Source of the DNA: Treponema parvum
GTDB lineage: Bacteria; Spirochaetota; Spirochaetia; Treponematales; Treponemataceae
Assembly (NCBI RefSeq): GCF_017893945.1
Contig: NZ_CP054257.1
Coordinates: forward strand, 2,046,001-2,110,000
Direction: 5' to 3'
Length of the DNA: 64,000 bases
Below, one piece after another: positions 1-8,490 of the stretch (position 1 is its first letter; every line of letters begins with the position of its first letter). The position numbers and the translations under genes were made by a program. The notes beneath the pieces are model-generated. The model had not been told where the DNA came from. It did no database searches and was given only the letters and a program-made list of their open reading frames with translations.

Positions 1-83
1 ACGAGTTGGGAAACAGGGCGGGAAAAGCCGACTGCATTGAAAGAATGCGATCTCTAACAAAAGGAGGCGGCGCGGATGCATGA
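1..83 (+). CDS. Possible 3' end of an upstream gene (partial)
   Basis: Two frames stay open from the window edge. One stops at TAA 55-57. The other stops at TGA 81-83 and would overlap the rseC start by eight bases, a layout common in this window. The fragment is too short to recognise, and I cannot tell which frame is coding. Confidence 0.25.
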   Translation, partial: ELGNRAGKADCIERMRSLTKGGGADA

Positions 84-492
84 CACGGCTTTAGTGACGG
101 CGGTTTCAGGAAAAAAGATCACGGTTATTCCTTTAATAAAAGACGCATGTCTAAGCTGCAAAGAAGGATGCGCCAAACGCGGGCACCCTTTCGAAGCGGC
201 AAACACGAAGGGCTTGCCGCTAAAGGAAGGCTCCATAGTTAAGATAAATTCCGCAAAAAAGCATGAAATTGCTCAAGCCGTTTTTTCGCTGATTTTCCCG
301 ATTTTTTGCGCCGCAGGAGGATATTTTCTTGCACGGCCTGCCGCAGCAACGTTAGGCAAGACAGCCGCGGCGGAGGGGCTTCAAGCGGGTTTTGTTTTGC
401 TGGGATTTTCCGCCGCGGCTGCAACTGTATTCTGGCTGAGCAGAAAAAAGATAAAACCCGCTCAACCTGAAATAACGGAAATCTTAAGTTAA
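76..492 (+). CDS. rseC: RseC/MucC-family membrane protein
   Basis: A 138-residue inner-membrane protein of the RseC/MucC (SoxR-reducing system) family. The N-terminal soluble part carries the family's cysteine cluster (ACLSCKEGCAKRG, about residues 24-36). Two membrane segments follow at about 64-84 and 96-117, with a short charged tail. In proteobacteria RseC helps reset oxidised SoxR and affects envelope-stress signalling, usually with Rnf-type electron carriers. The partner here is not visible because the upstream gene lies outside the window. A strong AGGAGG at 62-67 sets the ATG at 76. The gene converges on cheB, and the two 3' ends overlap by nine bases. Confidence 0.75.
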   Translation: MHDTALVTAVSGKKITVIPLIKDACLSCKEGCAKRGHPFEAANTKGLPLKEGSIVKINSAKKHEIAQAVFSLIFPIFCAAGGYFLARPAAATLGKTAAAEGLQAGFVLLGFSAAAATVFWLSRKKIKPAQPEITEILS

Positions 493-1680
493 ATGCTCAC
501 GCGCAAGCGCGCTTATCTCGTCGGCCATTTTCGCAAGCGGAACCTGCTTCTGCACTCCGCCCAATTCCCACGCAACTTTGGGCATGCCGTATACGATGCT
601 GGATTCTTGGTCTTGACCTAAGGTCCATGCGCCTTCTTTTCGCATTTCGGCAAGCTGGGCGGCTCCGTCTTTGCCCATGCCGGTCATTATCACTCCGAGG
701 GCGTGGTTTTTATATTCTTTGGCGACGGATTCAAAAAGATAATCTACAGAAGGTCTGTGTCCGTTTCTGTGAGGATCCTTGGAAAGACGGATTTCCGTCC
801 CCTTAAGCCCGCGAGCTATGCACATCTGATAATCTCCGGGCGCTATATACACGTGTCCGCCTTGAACGAGGTCTCCTTCTTCGGCTTCCTTTACTTCAAG
901 CGGGCAGATGTTGTTAAGGCTTATGGCAAATTCTTTTGTAAAACCTGCAGGCATGTGCTGAACCACGAGTATAGGCTGTTTTAAATGCGGGTCGATCATT
1001 TTAAATACATCGCGGAGCGCATTCGGGCCGCCGGTAGAAATTCCTATGACAATGATATCTATGCGATCTCCATTGCGGACGGGCGTAATTGTAGCCGCGG
1101 TTTTGACTTCCGCAGGCGCCTTCCATGAAAAAGAAAACGGTTTAGCCGGTTCTGCAGGCTTTTGCGGCGCAGCGGCGGCGCCTTTCTTTTCTATGACAAG
1201 CTGTTCGGCCCTTTTTAACTTCATCTGCTGATGAAAAAAATCTACGGGATAAACTTTTTTCCCTTGTCTGGCAGCATACGGATTTCCGTAAGAAGCGAGC
1301 ATTTCCACAAGGTTTTCGGCAATCCCCGAAAGGTCGGCCGATATGGATCCGTTCGGCTTGGTGATGAAATCGCTCGCTCCCAATTCAAGGCACTGCATGG
1401 TAACTGCGGCGCCCTTAGTCGCGACGCTTGAAAGTATTATTACGGGAATATCCCAGCGGCGCGCTTTGCGTTCCTTCAAAAATTGCACGCCGTCCATCAC
1501 GGGCATTTCAATATCAAGCACCATAATGTCAGGCTTCATTTCGGGAATCCGCTCAAGAGCGATCTCGCCGTTCATAGCTTTGGCGCACACTTTCATCCCT
1601 TCGGTATTATCGATAATACGCGAGATCAAATTTCTCATTAACGCTGAATCGTCACAAACAAGAACGGATATATCATCCAT
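484..1680 (-). CDS. cheB: Chemotaxis response regulator, protein-glutamate methylesterase CheB
   Basis: CheB (398 residues) removes methyl groups from chemoreceptor glutamates and deamidates glutamines, resetting receptor sensitivity. The receiver domain (about 1-125) has acidic residues D10/D11, phospho-acceptor D56 in VLDIEMPVMDG, and K108. A long Ala/Pro-rich linker (about 140-205) leads to the methylesterase domain with the expected triad: S215 in GISTGGPNAL, H242 in VQHMPAGF and D338 in MTGMGKDGA. All key residues are present, so it should be active. An AGAGGG ribosome site precedes the ATG. It follows cheR on the same strand after about 150 bases and probably acts with it. CheA and other chemotaxis genes are not in the window. 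Confidence 0.95.
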   Translation of the reverse strand: MDDISVLVCDDSALMRNLISRIIDNTEGMKVCAKAMNGEIALERIPEMKPDIMVLDIEMPVMDGVQFLKERKARRWDIPVIILSSVATKGAAVTMQCLELGASDFITKPNGSISADLSGIAENLVEMLASYGNPYAARQGKKVYPVDFFHQQMKLKRAEQLVIEKKGAAAAPQKPAEPAKPFSFSWKAPAEVKTAATITPVRNGDRIDIIVIGISTGGPNALRDVFKMIDPHLKQPILVVQHMPAGFTKEFAISLNNICPLEVKEAEEGDLVQGGHVYIAPGDYQMCIARGLKGTEIRLSKDPHRNGHRPSVDYLFESVAKEYKNHALGVIMTGMGKDGAAQLAEMRKEGAWTLGQDQESSIVYGMPKVAWELGGVQKQVPLAKMADEISALAREHLT

Positions 1681-1827
1681 AATTTTAAGCCCTCTTTACA
1701 ACTAAAATCTTGCTCCTTCTGTAACATAATTGCAAAGAAAAAACAAGACGACGTTAAAATTCAAGACCGCTATGCGACCCGTCCGGTGATAAGCCCGCCG
1801 GCAGGCTACATACAAATTTTCGAGTGT

Positions 1828-2646
1828 TTATTTTATATTTTTTTGATACAAACAAGCCCAGTCCGTTTTCAGAAATTCAAATTTTGTATCCATGCCGAAC
1901 AAAGATTCCGAATGTCCTATAAAAAGATAGGAATGCGGAAGCAGGGAATTCCAAAATCGGTTTATTACGGCCAATTGGGCGGCTTCGTCAAAATATATCA
2001 AAACATTACGGCAAAAAATGACGTCGAGATTTCTCATTCCCGAATCGTTTTGCAGATTATGATAATCGAATTTGATTTTATCCATCAGTTCTTTTTTTAC
2101 CTGATAGCCCGAATCGCTTTTGGTAAAAAAACGCTCCAAGTATTTTTCGGGAACTCCCGTTATGCGGGCGTTGGAATAAAATCCCTGCTGCCCCACCATA
2201 AGCGATTTAAGGGAAATATCCGAAGCGGTAACGGCAAAGTCAAAACCGGCAGGCAAGATATCCTTCAGGATCATAGCAATGGTGTACGGTTCTTCCCCCG
2301 TAGAACATCCTGCGCTCCAAACTCTGATAACCTTGTCGACCGTTTTCTTTTTTTCTTCAAGAAGGTGCGGAACGACATAATTCGTAAAGGCGTCAAAGTG
2401 AGGCTGGTTACGGAAAAAACGAGTAAGGTTCGTAGTCACCGAATCCAGCATGATCTTCATAGCTTCTTTGTCCGACATTATCAGATTATAATACGCTCCG
2501 ACGCTGTCGATCTTATTTTCGTGAAGCTGTTCCTTTATCCTGCTGTCTAGAACGGAGCGGTTCGTTTCCGAAAACGTTATACCGCTTTGCTCGTAAATTA
2601 TCTTGCGGAATTTTTCAAATTCCGCATCTGTCAATAAATCAGCCAT
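1828..2646 (-). CDS. cheR: Chemotaxis protein methyltransferase CheR
   Basis: CheR (272 residues from the chosen start) methylates chemoreceptor glutamates with S-adenosylmethionine. It has the N-terminal helical CheR domain, then the SAM-binding domain with VWSAGCSTGEEPYTIAM (motif I), and DVIFCRNVLIYFD followed by GHSES near the C-terminus, all typical. The frame is open 14 codons further upstream, but those codons (Ile/Phe/Cys-rich) do not match the family. The ATG at 2646 gives the usual MADLLTDAEFEKF beginning. No Shine-Dalgarno is visible; instead a perfect TATAAT lies seven bases upstream of the ATG (see promoter entry). The gene is divergent from pyrG. Confidence 0.93.
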   Translation of the reverse strand: MADLLTDAEFEKFRKIIYEQSGITFSETNRSVLDSRIKEQLHENKIDSVGAYYNLIMSDKEAMKIMLDSVTTNLTRFFRNQPHFDAFTNYVVPHLLEEKKKTVDKVIRVWSAGCSTGEEPYTIAMILKDILPAGFDFAVTASDISLKSLMVGQQGFYSNARITGVPEKYLERFFTKSDSGYQVKKELMDKIKFDYHNLQNDSGMRNLDVIFCRNVLIYFDEAAQLAVINRFWNSLLPHSYLFIGHSESLFGMDTKFEFLKTDWACLYQKNIK

Positions 2647-2653
2647 ATCTTTT

Positions 2654-2659
2654 ATTATA
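2654..2659 (-). promoter_or_regulatory. -10 box (TATAAT) directly before cheR
   Basis: On the minus strand TATAAT ends seven bases before the cheR ATG (2646). Transcription would start at or within a base or two of the start codon, giving a leaderless message. The -35 region (about 2677-2683) is poor. Confidence 0.5.
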
Positions 2660-2748
2660 ATACACATAATACGGAAAAAGTAAATCATTTTCCTACGCCG
2701 CGCTGTAAATCTTGACTAAATACCTCTTAAATGGGAAAATTATTTTCC

Positions 2749-4356
2749 ATGAGTAAGTATGTTCTGGTAACAAGCGGCGTGTGTTCCAGCTTGGGCAAAG
2801 GAGTAGCTTCCGCTTCGCTGGGCAGCCTTTTTGAATGCTGCGGTTATAAAGTCGCAATGATGAAATGCGATCCGTACATTAACGTGGACGCAGGAAATAT
2901 AAGCCCGTATCAGCACGGGGAAGTTTTCGTAACGGAAGACGGCGCCGAAACGGATTTGGATTTGGGAAATTTCTCGCGTTTTACCGATGTAAATCTTACT
3001 TCCGCAAACTGCATAACGATCGGAAAAGTCTATAATTCCGTCATAAAAAACGAAAGAGCGGGACGCTACAACGGCCGCACGGTTCAGGTAATTCCTCACA
3101 TAACGGATGAAATCAAGCGCCGCATTTTGAACCTCGGCTCGCAAAGCGGCGCCGACATAGTCCTTGTAGAAGTGGGAGGAACGGTAGGCGACATAGAAAC
3201 CATACCTTTTTTGGAAGCCGTACGCCAGCTCATACGAGAACTGGGGCGACAAAATACGGTCTGCATTCATTTGGCGCTGGTTCCGATCATCATAGGCGGG
3301 GAATTAAAAAGCAAACCTATACAGCATTCGGTAAAACAGCTTCAGGAAGCGGGAATACAGCCCGACATCCTTTTATGCCGCTGCGAGCAAATGCTTGACG
3401 AGGCTTTGAGAAAAAAGGTGGGGCTTTTTTGCAACGTTTCTCCCGGAGCGGTATTTACGTCCACCGACGTGGAAAAATCCATATACGAATTGCCCGTCCT
3501 TTTTCATGAACAGAAAATCGACGCGAAAATCCTTGAAAAACTCGGGCTTAAACAAAAAAAATGCGATATTTCCATATGGACTGACTTTCTTGATAAGTTA
3601 AAAAGTCCGTTGCAGACCGTTACGGTCGGTATGGTCGGGAAAAAAGACTATCTTGACAACTGTTATAAATCCGTAAGGGAATCATTGTTCCACGCTGCGG
3701 TAACGTCGCATCAGATAGATTTGAAAATAGAAAAGATAGACGCCGAAACTCTTGAAAACATCGACAGCGTAGACAAATATCTTAACTGCTTGGACGGAAT
3801 CGTAGTTCCCGGAAATTACGGACAGAGGGGCTTTTTAGGGCTCTTAGCTGCCGTAAAATATGCGCGAGAACACAAGGTGCCGTATCTGGGCATCGACCTT
3901 GGAATGCAGCTTATGGCCGTAGAAACCGCCCGCTCGCTTTTAAAATGGGAAGACGCCGACAGCACGGAATTCATGCAGAACTGCAAACACGCAATTATAA
4001 GTCTGCCTGAAGAACAGGCGGGAATTACGTCTACAGGCGTTATGAAGCTGGGAGCCGCTTTAGTCAACCTGAATAAAAACACGAAGATCTTCGACATATA
4101 CAAAAAAAGACAGATCAGCGAACGCCACAGAAGCAAATACACCTTCGACAAACGCTATGAAGACGATATGGCGCAAAACGGTCTTATAACTTCCGCTACG
4201 GCGGTTTCCGACTCGCAGACGGAGGCTTTTGAATGGAAGGATCATCCTTGGGGAATAGGAGTTCAGTATCATCCGGAATTCGTGTCGCGCCCTTCAAATC
4301 CTCATCCGCTGTTTATCGCCTTTATTGGAGCGGTAATAAGAAACAAACAAAAATGA
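2749..4356 (+). CDS. pyrG: CTP synthase with altered glutaminase active site
   Basis: CTP synthase (535 residues) converts UTP to CTP using ATP and ammonia, normally released from glutamine by a C-terminal glutaminase domain. The synthase half is well conserved (GVCSSLGKGVASASLG, SPYQHGEVFVTEDGAETDLDLG, VQVIPHITDEIK). In the amidotransferase half the nucleophile Cys of GICLGMQ is Asp383 (GIDLGMQ, codon GAC 3895-3897). The oxyanion motif PGGFG reads PGNYG, and RHRHRYE reads RHRSKYT, while His and Glu of YHPEF remain. It may therefore depend on free ammonia. I chose the ATG at 2749 because it starts at the family's MSKY; an in-frame ATG at 2731 adds six residues. The stop overlaps the lptC-like start (ATGA). 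Confidence 0.95.
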   Translation: MSKYVLVTSGVCSSLGKGVASASLGSLFECCGYKVAMMKCDPYINVDAGNISPYQHGEVFVTEDGAETDLDLGNFSRFTDVNLTSANCITIGKVYNSVIKNERAGRYNGRTVQVIPHITDEIKRRILNLGSQSGADIVLVEVGGTVGDIETIPFLEAVRQLIRELGRQNTVCIHLALVPIIIGGELKSKPIQHSVKQLQEAGIQPDILLCRCEQMLDEALRKKVGLFCNVSPGAVFTSTDVEKSIYELPVLFHEQKIDAKILEKLGLKQKKCDISIWTDFLDKLKSPLQTVTVGMVGKKDYLDNCYKSVRESLFHAAVTSHQIDLKIEKIDAETLENIDSVDKYLNCLDGIVVPGNYGQRGFLGLLAAVKYAREHKVPYLGIDLGMQLMAVETARSLLKWEDADSTEFMQNCKHAIISLPEEQAGITSTGVMKLGAALVNLNKNTKIFDIYKKRQISERHRSKYTFDKRYEDDMAQNGLITSATAVSDSQTEAFEWKDHPWGIGVQYHPEFVSRPSNPHPLFIAFIGAVIRNKQK

Positions 4357-4958
4357 AGGAACTGTCGGCGGCATTTGCTGTAATATTTATGATTTCCTTG
4401 AGCGCCTGCTCTCTCAATTATGCAAACGGTATGCCGTCTGCAGACGATTTTGTTCCCGAAATCGTTTTTACCGATGCAAAATTTTATAGAATCGAAAATT
4501 CAAAAAAAAACCTTGACGTTTACGCGGACAAAATAGAACAGTATAAAAAAGGAGCCGTTTCCTATGCGGAAAATATAAAATTCGCGTCATACGACGGCGA
4601 TGAAAAAATAAACAGCGAAGGAAGCTGCTCGCTCCTGTCCGCCGATTCCAAAAAAAAAGAATACATTTTGCTGGGAGACATAATAATAAAAAATCACCCT
4701 CAAAAAACTACAATCTCCGCTCAAAGCGTGCGCTGGAATGCCGATTCACAGCAGCTGACCGGCGGGAAAGATGAGGTTGTAACCCTTGTGCGGGACGACA
4801 TAACTCTTAAGGGCAGAGGTTTTTCCGCAAGCGCCGTGAGCAACGGTTTTTCCTTCAGCGGCGAAACGGAAGGGACTATCGTTACGGGAAGCGCAACCGG
4901 AACTGCAGAGACTTCGGACGGCTTTGCAGCGGTAAACGCAGATAAAGTCGCTCCATGA
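4353..4958 (+). CDS. lptC: LptC-like lipoprotein
   Basis: A 201-residue lipoprotein: a short charged N-terminus, a hydrophobic stretch, and the lipobox LSAC with the lipidated Cys at about residue 19. The rest (TDAKFYRIENSKKNLDVYADKIEQY and later OstA-like beta repeats) resembles LptC, the bitopic protein that passes lipid from LptBFG to LptA in the periplasm. The family call rests on this weak pattern plus the position between pyrG and lptA/lptB-like genes. The start overlaps the pyrG stop and the stop overlaps the lptA-like start (both ATGA), so the genes are probably translationally coupled. The lipobox, instead of a plain membrane anchor, is unusual for LptC. Confidence 0.65.
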   Translation: MKELSAAFAVIFMISLSACSLNYANGMPSADDFVPEIVFTDAKFYRIENSKKNLDVYADKIEQYKKGAVSYAENIKFASYDGDEKINSEGSCSLLSADSKKKEYILLGDIIIKNHPQKTTISAQSVRWNADSQQLTGGKDEVVTLVRDDITLKGRGFSASAVSNGFSFSGETEGTIVTGSATGTAETSDGFAAVNADKVAP

Positions 4959-5926
4959 ATTTCATGAATTTTAACAAGATGAAGAATTTCATAACTGAAA
5001 ATTTCACAAAAGCGATAAAGTTTCTTTTTTTAGCTATTATCCTGTCTCCGGCTTTTTCCGATGTCATAACATTTAGAGCCGACGGCATGACCGGAAGCAC
5101 GGGCGGCAAAAACGACAGAACAAATTTGGAAGGCCACGCTTTTGTAAAAACCGATTCGATGGAAATCGCCGCCGATAAGATCGGCATAAGCGGCGATAAT
5201 TTCAGATATATTCAGGCGGAAGGCAATATTTTTGTAAAAAATACCAAAACGGAGATGGATTTTACATGCGGAAGGCTCTCGTATGACAGAGAGACAAAGA
5301 TCGCCGTCCTTGACACTGACGTGAAGCTTACGGATCCCAAAAACGGAGTTTCGGCCAAAGCCCAGATGGTAGAGTATAATCAAAACACCGAAACGGCAGT
5401 TCTGCAAATAAACATAGAGCTTAGGCAAAAGGACAACGTATGCACCGGCGCCTATGCGATTTACCATAAGAACGAACAACTGCTTGAAATGAGTGGGAGC
5501 CCTAAGATAGTACAAGGCGACGATATATTCCGCGCACAGGAAATAAGCTTAAAACTTGACTCGCAAGAGATAACCATGAGCGGCCGCGTGCAAGGTTCGA
5601 TAACAAGCGCGTCAAAAAACGACAAATCCGAAAATGCGCCTGACGACGCGGATACGGCGGATAAAGCGGCTAAAAAAGATGCGGAGGCAGGCGCCGCCGC
5701 CGATCCAAGCGCAGCGCACGATGATGATCCAAAATCCGCCGCTCCGAATGAAAAATCGAATCGGAACGTCGCCGGCGATTCCTCTAAAAAAAACGCCGCA
5801 TCAAACGGCCGCGCGCCTCTTTCCGGCCCGGAGCAAGGCGCATATAACGGCAAAAACGAGGCAAAAGGATCCCTTAGCGACGGCTCGCCTGCCCCGGCAA
5901 AGGGAGGATCGCGTGCAAAAAAATGA
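4955..5926 (+). CDS. lptA: LptA/OstA-family periplasmic protein with low-complexity tail
   Basis: A 323-residue exported protein. A signal peptide is followed by an OstA/LptA beta-jellyroll (about 45-215) with repeats such as GHAFVKTDSMEIAADKI and AEGNIFVKNTKTEMDF. LptA forms a periplasmic bridge carrying lipopolysaccharide to the outer membrane. From about residue 218 to the end lies a roughly 105-residue tail rich in Ala, Asp, Lys, Asn, Ser and Pro that is not part of the usual 170-190-residue LptA. The first ATG is part of an ATGA overlap with the lptC-like stop; later Met residues (MNFNKMKNF) are possible starts. Confidence 0.75.
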   Translation: MNFMNFNKMKNFITENFTKAIKFLFLAIILSPAFSDVITFRADGMTGSTGGKNDRTNLEGHAFVKTDSMEIAADKIGISGDNFRYIQAEGNIFVKNTKTEMDFTCGRLSYDRETKIAVLDTDVKLTDPKNGVSAKAQMVEYNQNTETAVLQINIELRQKDNVCTGAYAIYHKNEQLLEMSGSPKIVQGDDIFRAQEISLKLDSQEITMSGRVQGSITSASKNDKSENAPDDADTADKAAKKDAEAGAAADPSAAHDDDPKSAAPNEKSNRNVAGDSSKKNAASNGRAPLSGPEQGAYNGKNEAKGSLSDGSPAPAKGGSRAKK

Positions 5927-6707
5927 AACTGCGCCGCAGATGGAACCCGTTACAAACGGCGACATTGCGCTCCGCACAACGGATCACGAGCTGCGTATTT
6001 CAAGTTTATACAAAAATTTCGGACGCAAAAAAGTCGTGCAGGGAATAGACTTTTCCATGAAGACCGGTGAAATCTTAGGGCTTTTAGGTCCTAACGGATC
6101 GGGAAAAACTACGACATTCTACATGATAATAGGATTTTACCGTCCTACGGAAGGCGAAGTTATCTTGGACGGCAAAGTAATCACTGGTCTGCCCATGTAT
6201 AAGAGGGCGCAGGCAGGAATTGCATATTTGCCGCAAGAGCCTTCAATCTTCAGAAAGATGACCGTTGAAGAAAACATATGGGCTATCATAGAAACGCGTA
6301 AGGATCTCACGAAAAAAGAAAAAATTTTCCGGCTGGATAAACTTATAGAAGAGTTTTCGATAGAAAAAATCAGAAAACAGCCGGCGTTTACGCTTTCAGG
6401 CGGAGAGAGACGCCGCACGGAAATAGCACGCTCTTTAGCCATAGAGCCTAAATTTCTCATGCTGGACGAACCGTTTGCAGGCATAGACCCCATAGCCGTA
6501 GCCGACATAAAAAAAATGATCCTTCTTCTTTCCGAGCGCGGCATCGGGATCCTCATAACCGATCACAATGTGCGCGATACGCTTGAAATCACTCACAGAT
6601 CAATCATCATAAACACAGGTCAGATCGTAGTTCAGGGAACAAAGCACGAAATCCTCGATTCGCCTTTGGCGCGTGAAATATATCTGGGCAAAGACTTTTC
6701 AATGTAA
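5913..6707 (+). CDS. lptB: ABC transporter ATP-binding protein LptB
   Basis: A cytoplasmic ABC ATPase (264 residues) of the LptB type, which powers lipid extraction from the inner membrane with LptFG. Walker A is GPNGSGKT (about 59-66), Q-loop LPQEPSIFRKMTVEENIWA, signature LSGGERRR, Walker B FLMLDEPFAGIDP, and the switch His is in LITDHNVRDT. I chose GTG 5913 because AGGGAGG (5901-5907) lies just upstream and the remaining N-terminus is short; it overlaps the lptA-like gene by 14 bases. ATG 5940 is the alternative. The frame is open much further upstream but only in antifamily, Arg/Pro-rich sequence. lptF and lptG are not in the window. Confidence 0.93.
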   Translation: MQKNETAPQMEPVTNGDIALRTTDHELRISSLYKNFGRKKVVQGIDFSMKTGEILGLLGPNGSGKTTTFYMIIGFYRPTEGEVILDGKVITGLPMYKRAQAGIAYLPQEPSIFRKMTVEENIWAIIETRKDLTKKEKIFRLDKLIEEFSIEKIRKQPAFTLSGGERRRTEIARSLAIEPKFLMLDEPFAGIDPIAVADIKKMILLLSERGIGILITDHNVRDTLEITHRSIIINTGQIVVQGTKHEILDSPLAREIYLGKDFSM

Positions 6708-6755
6708 ACCCGGTCCGTCCGCATTTTTCATCAATACCTTAAATTGTCAACTGGT

Positions 6756-6785
6756 TTGACAACAATCCTTTTCATACTGTATGAT
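6756..6785 (+). promoter_or_regulatory. Sigma-70-type promoter for rny
   Basis: TTGACA (6756-6761) and TATGAT (6780-6785) are separated by 18 bases, upstream of the AAGGAG site at 6835-6840. It gives rny a leader of about 55 bases. Confidence 0.7.
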
Positions 6786-6847
6786 ATAGTAATATTAAAT
6801 GAATAATTTTAATCATTAAGGAAGTTTTTTTCCTAAGGAGATTGATA

Positions 6848-8377
6848 ATGAACATAGTTTTATTCATCATTCTCCCTGCTATTGGAATTGTTCTTGGATG
6901 GACTATTCGCTGGCTGTATGCCAGATTTCAACTATCTGCGTCTGAACAAAAAGCAGAACGTGTAAAACAGGATGCAATTAGAGAAGCTGAAGCTCAAAAA
7001 AAAGAAATTTTGCTTGAAGCAAAAGATGAACTCATTCGGGAACGTAACCAACAAGAAAGGGAGAATAGAGAACGCCGCGCTGAAATACAGCGTTACGAGT
7101 CGCGCATAAACAAAAAAGAAGAACTTCTTGACCAGCGCGCTTCGGAATATGAAAAACGCGACAAGGAATTTGCCAACCGTGTTACGGACATGGAAAAACG
7201 CGAAGCCGTAATGGTCAAGCAGGAAGAGCAATACAGGCAGGAACTTGAACGTATTTCAGGTCTTACGGTAGAAGAAGCAAAGAGTCTTATCATAAAAAAC
7301 CTTGAAAACGATGCGAAACACGACGCGCAAGCGCTCATAAACAAGATTGAACAGGAATCAAATCTAAGCGCGGAAAAAAAGGCGCGCGATATACTTGTGG
7401 CTACAATTCAGCGCATTGCAACCGAAATTACAAGCGACATTACCGTTACAACAGTTTCATTGCCGAGCGATGAAATGAAGGGTCGCATTATCGGGCGCGA
7501 AGGCCGCAATATCCGCACTCTTGAAACCATAACAGGCGTAGACATAATCATTGACGATACGCCTGAAGCCGTCGTCATATCGTGTTTTGATCCCGTGCGC
7601 AAAGAAATAGCAAAAGTTTCTTTGGAAAGACTTATTTCAGACGGGCGCATACATCCCACACGGATCGAAGAAATAGTACAAAAGGTTACGAGGGAAATAC
7701 AGCAGAAAATTTACGAAGAAGGCGAAAAAGCTCTGTTTGAGCTTGGCATACACAATATGAACACCGACGGAGTTATAGCTTTAGGCAGGCTCTACTTTAG
7801 GACGAGTTACGGACAAAACGTTCTTAACCACTCAAAAGAAGTCGCACTCATAGCAGCCATGCTCGCCGCCGAAATCGGAGCGAACCGCGACGTTGCAAAA
7901 CGCGCCGCCCTTCTGCACGACATAGGAAAAGGCGTAGAAAACGAAACCGAACAAAACCACGCGGAAGCCGGCGCCGAAATAGCGCGAAAGATGGGAGAAG
8001 ACCCCGTGATAATAAACGCTATAGCAGCGCATCACAACGATGTCGAGCCTTCTTCCCTTGAAGCGGTTATAGTGCAAATTGCAGATGCGATTTCCGCCGC
8101 GCGCCCGGGAGCCCGCCGAGAGACCGTAGACAACTACGTAAAAAGACTTGAAAATCTGGAGGCCGTCGCTGAAAATTTCCCCGGTGTGGAAAAGGCCTAC
8201 GCTATCCAAGCGGGACGAGAGTTGCGCATTCTTGTAAACAATGAAAAAGTTTCCGATCAGGATGTAAAAGACCTTGCAAGAAATATAGCAAAACAAATCG
8301 AATCGGACTTAAAATATCCGGGCAGGATAAAGCTTACGATGATCCGCGAAACACGGATCGTAGAATACGCCCGCTAA
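6848..8377 (+). CDS. rny: Ribonuclease Y
   Basis: RNase Y (509 residues) is a membrane-anchored endoribonuclease that starts bulk mRNA decay. In order: an N-terminal membrane helix (about 3-22); a long charged coiled coil to about 190; a KH domain (GRIIGREGRNIRTLE, about 215-275); and an HD domain with LLHDIGKG and IAAHHND carrying the metal-binding His/Asp residues. Length and order match the family. AAGGAG at 6835-6840 lies seven bases before the ATG at 6848; a TTG six bases earlier is less likely. The gene is monocistronic, with its own promoter upstream and a strong terminator downstream. Confidence 0.96.
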   Translation: MNIVLFIILPAIGIVLGWTIRWLYARFQLSASEQKAERVKQDAIREAEAQKKEILLEAKDELIRERNQQERENRERRAEIQRYESRINKKEELLDQRASEYEKRDKEFANRVTDMEKREAVMVKQEEQYRQELERISGLTVEEAKSLIIKNLENDAKHDAQALINKIEQESNLSAEKKARDILVATIQRIATEITSDITVTTVSLPSDEMKGRIIGREGRNIRTLETITGVDIIIDDTPEAVVISCFDPVRKEIAKVSLERLISDGRIHPTRIEEIVQKVTREIQQKIYEEGEKALFELGIHNMNTDGVIALGRLYFRTSYGQNVLNHSKEVALIAAMLAAEIGANRDVAKRAALLHDIGKGVENETEQNHAEAGAEIARKMGEDPVIINAIAAHHNDVEPSSLEAVIVQIADAISAARPGARRETVDNYVKRLENLEAVAENFPGVEKAYAIQAGRELRILVNNEKVSDQDVKDLARNIAKQIESDLKYPGRIKLTMIRETRIVEYAR

Positions 8378-8439
8378 TTCGTTCATTCGTTTAACGGACA
8401 AAAGCGGTTTTACCGTTTATTTTACGCTCTTACAAAGAT

Positions 8440-8476
8440 ACGGGAAATTTCGCATCAGCGAAATTTCCCGTTTTTA
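8440..8476 (+). terminator. Strong intrinsic terminator after rny
   Basis: A perfect 13-bp stem (CGGGAAATTTCGC / GCGAAATTTCCCG, four-base loop) is followed by a T run. A run of A-rich sequence on the other side means it may also stop transcription from the convergent minus-strand gene. Confidence 0.88.
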
Positions 8477-8490
8477 TATGCGGAATGCGA

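Noticed and set aside
1786-2550. Long open frame antisense to cheR (254 codons)
   Set aside because: It is an antisense shadow of a well-matched gene, with basic, aromatic-rich sequence and no ribosome site.
5634-5912. Upstream extension of the lptB frame inside the lptA-like tail
   Set aside because: The extension is Arg/Pro-rich, is out of frame within a low-complexity region, and the strong AGGGAGG site supports the GTG start at 5913.
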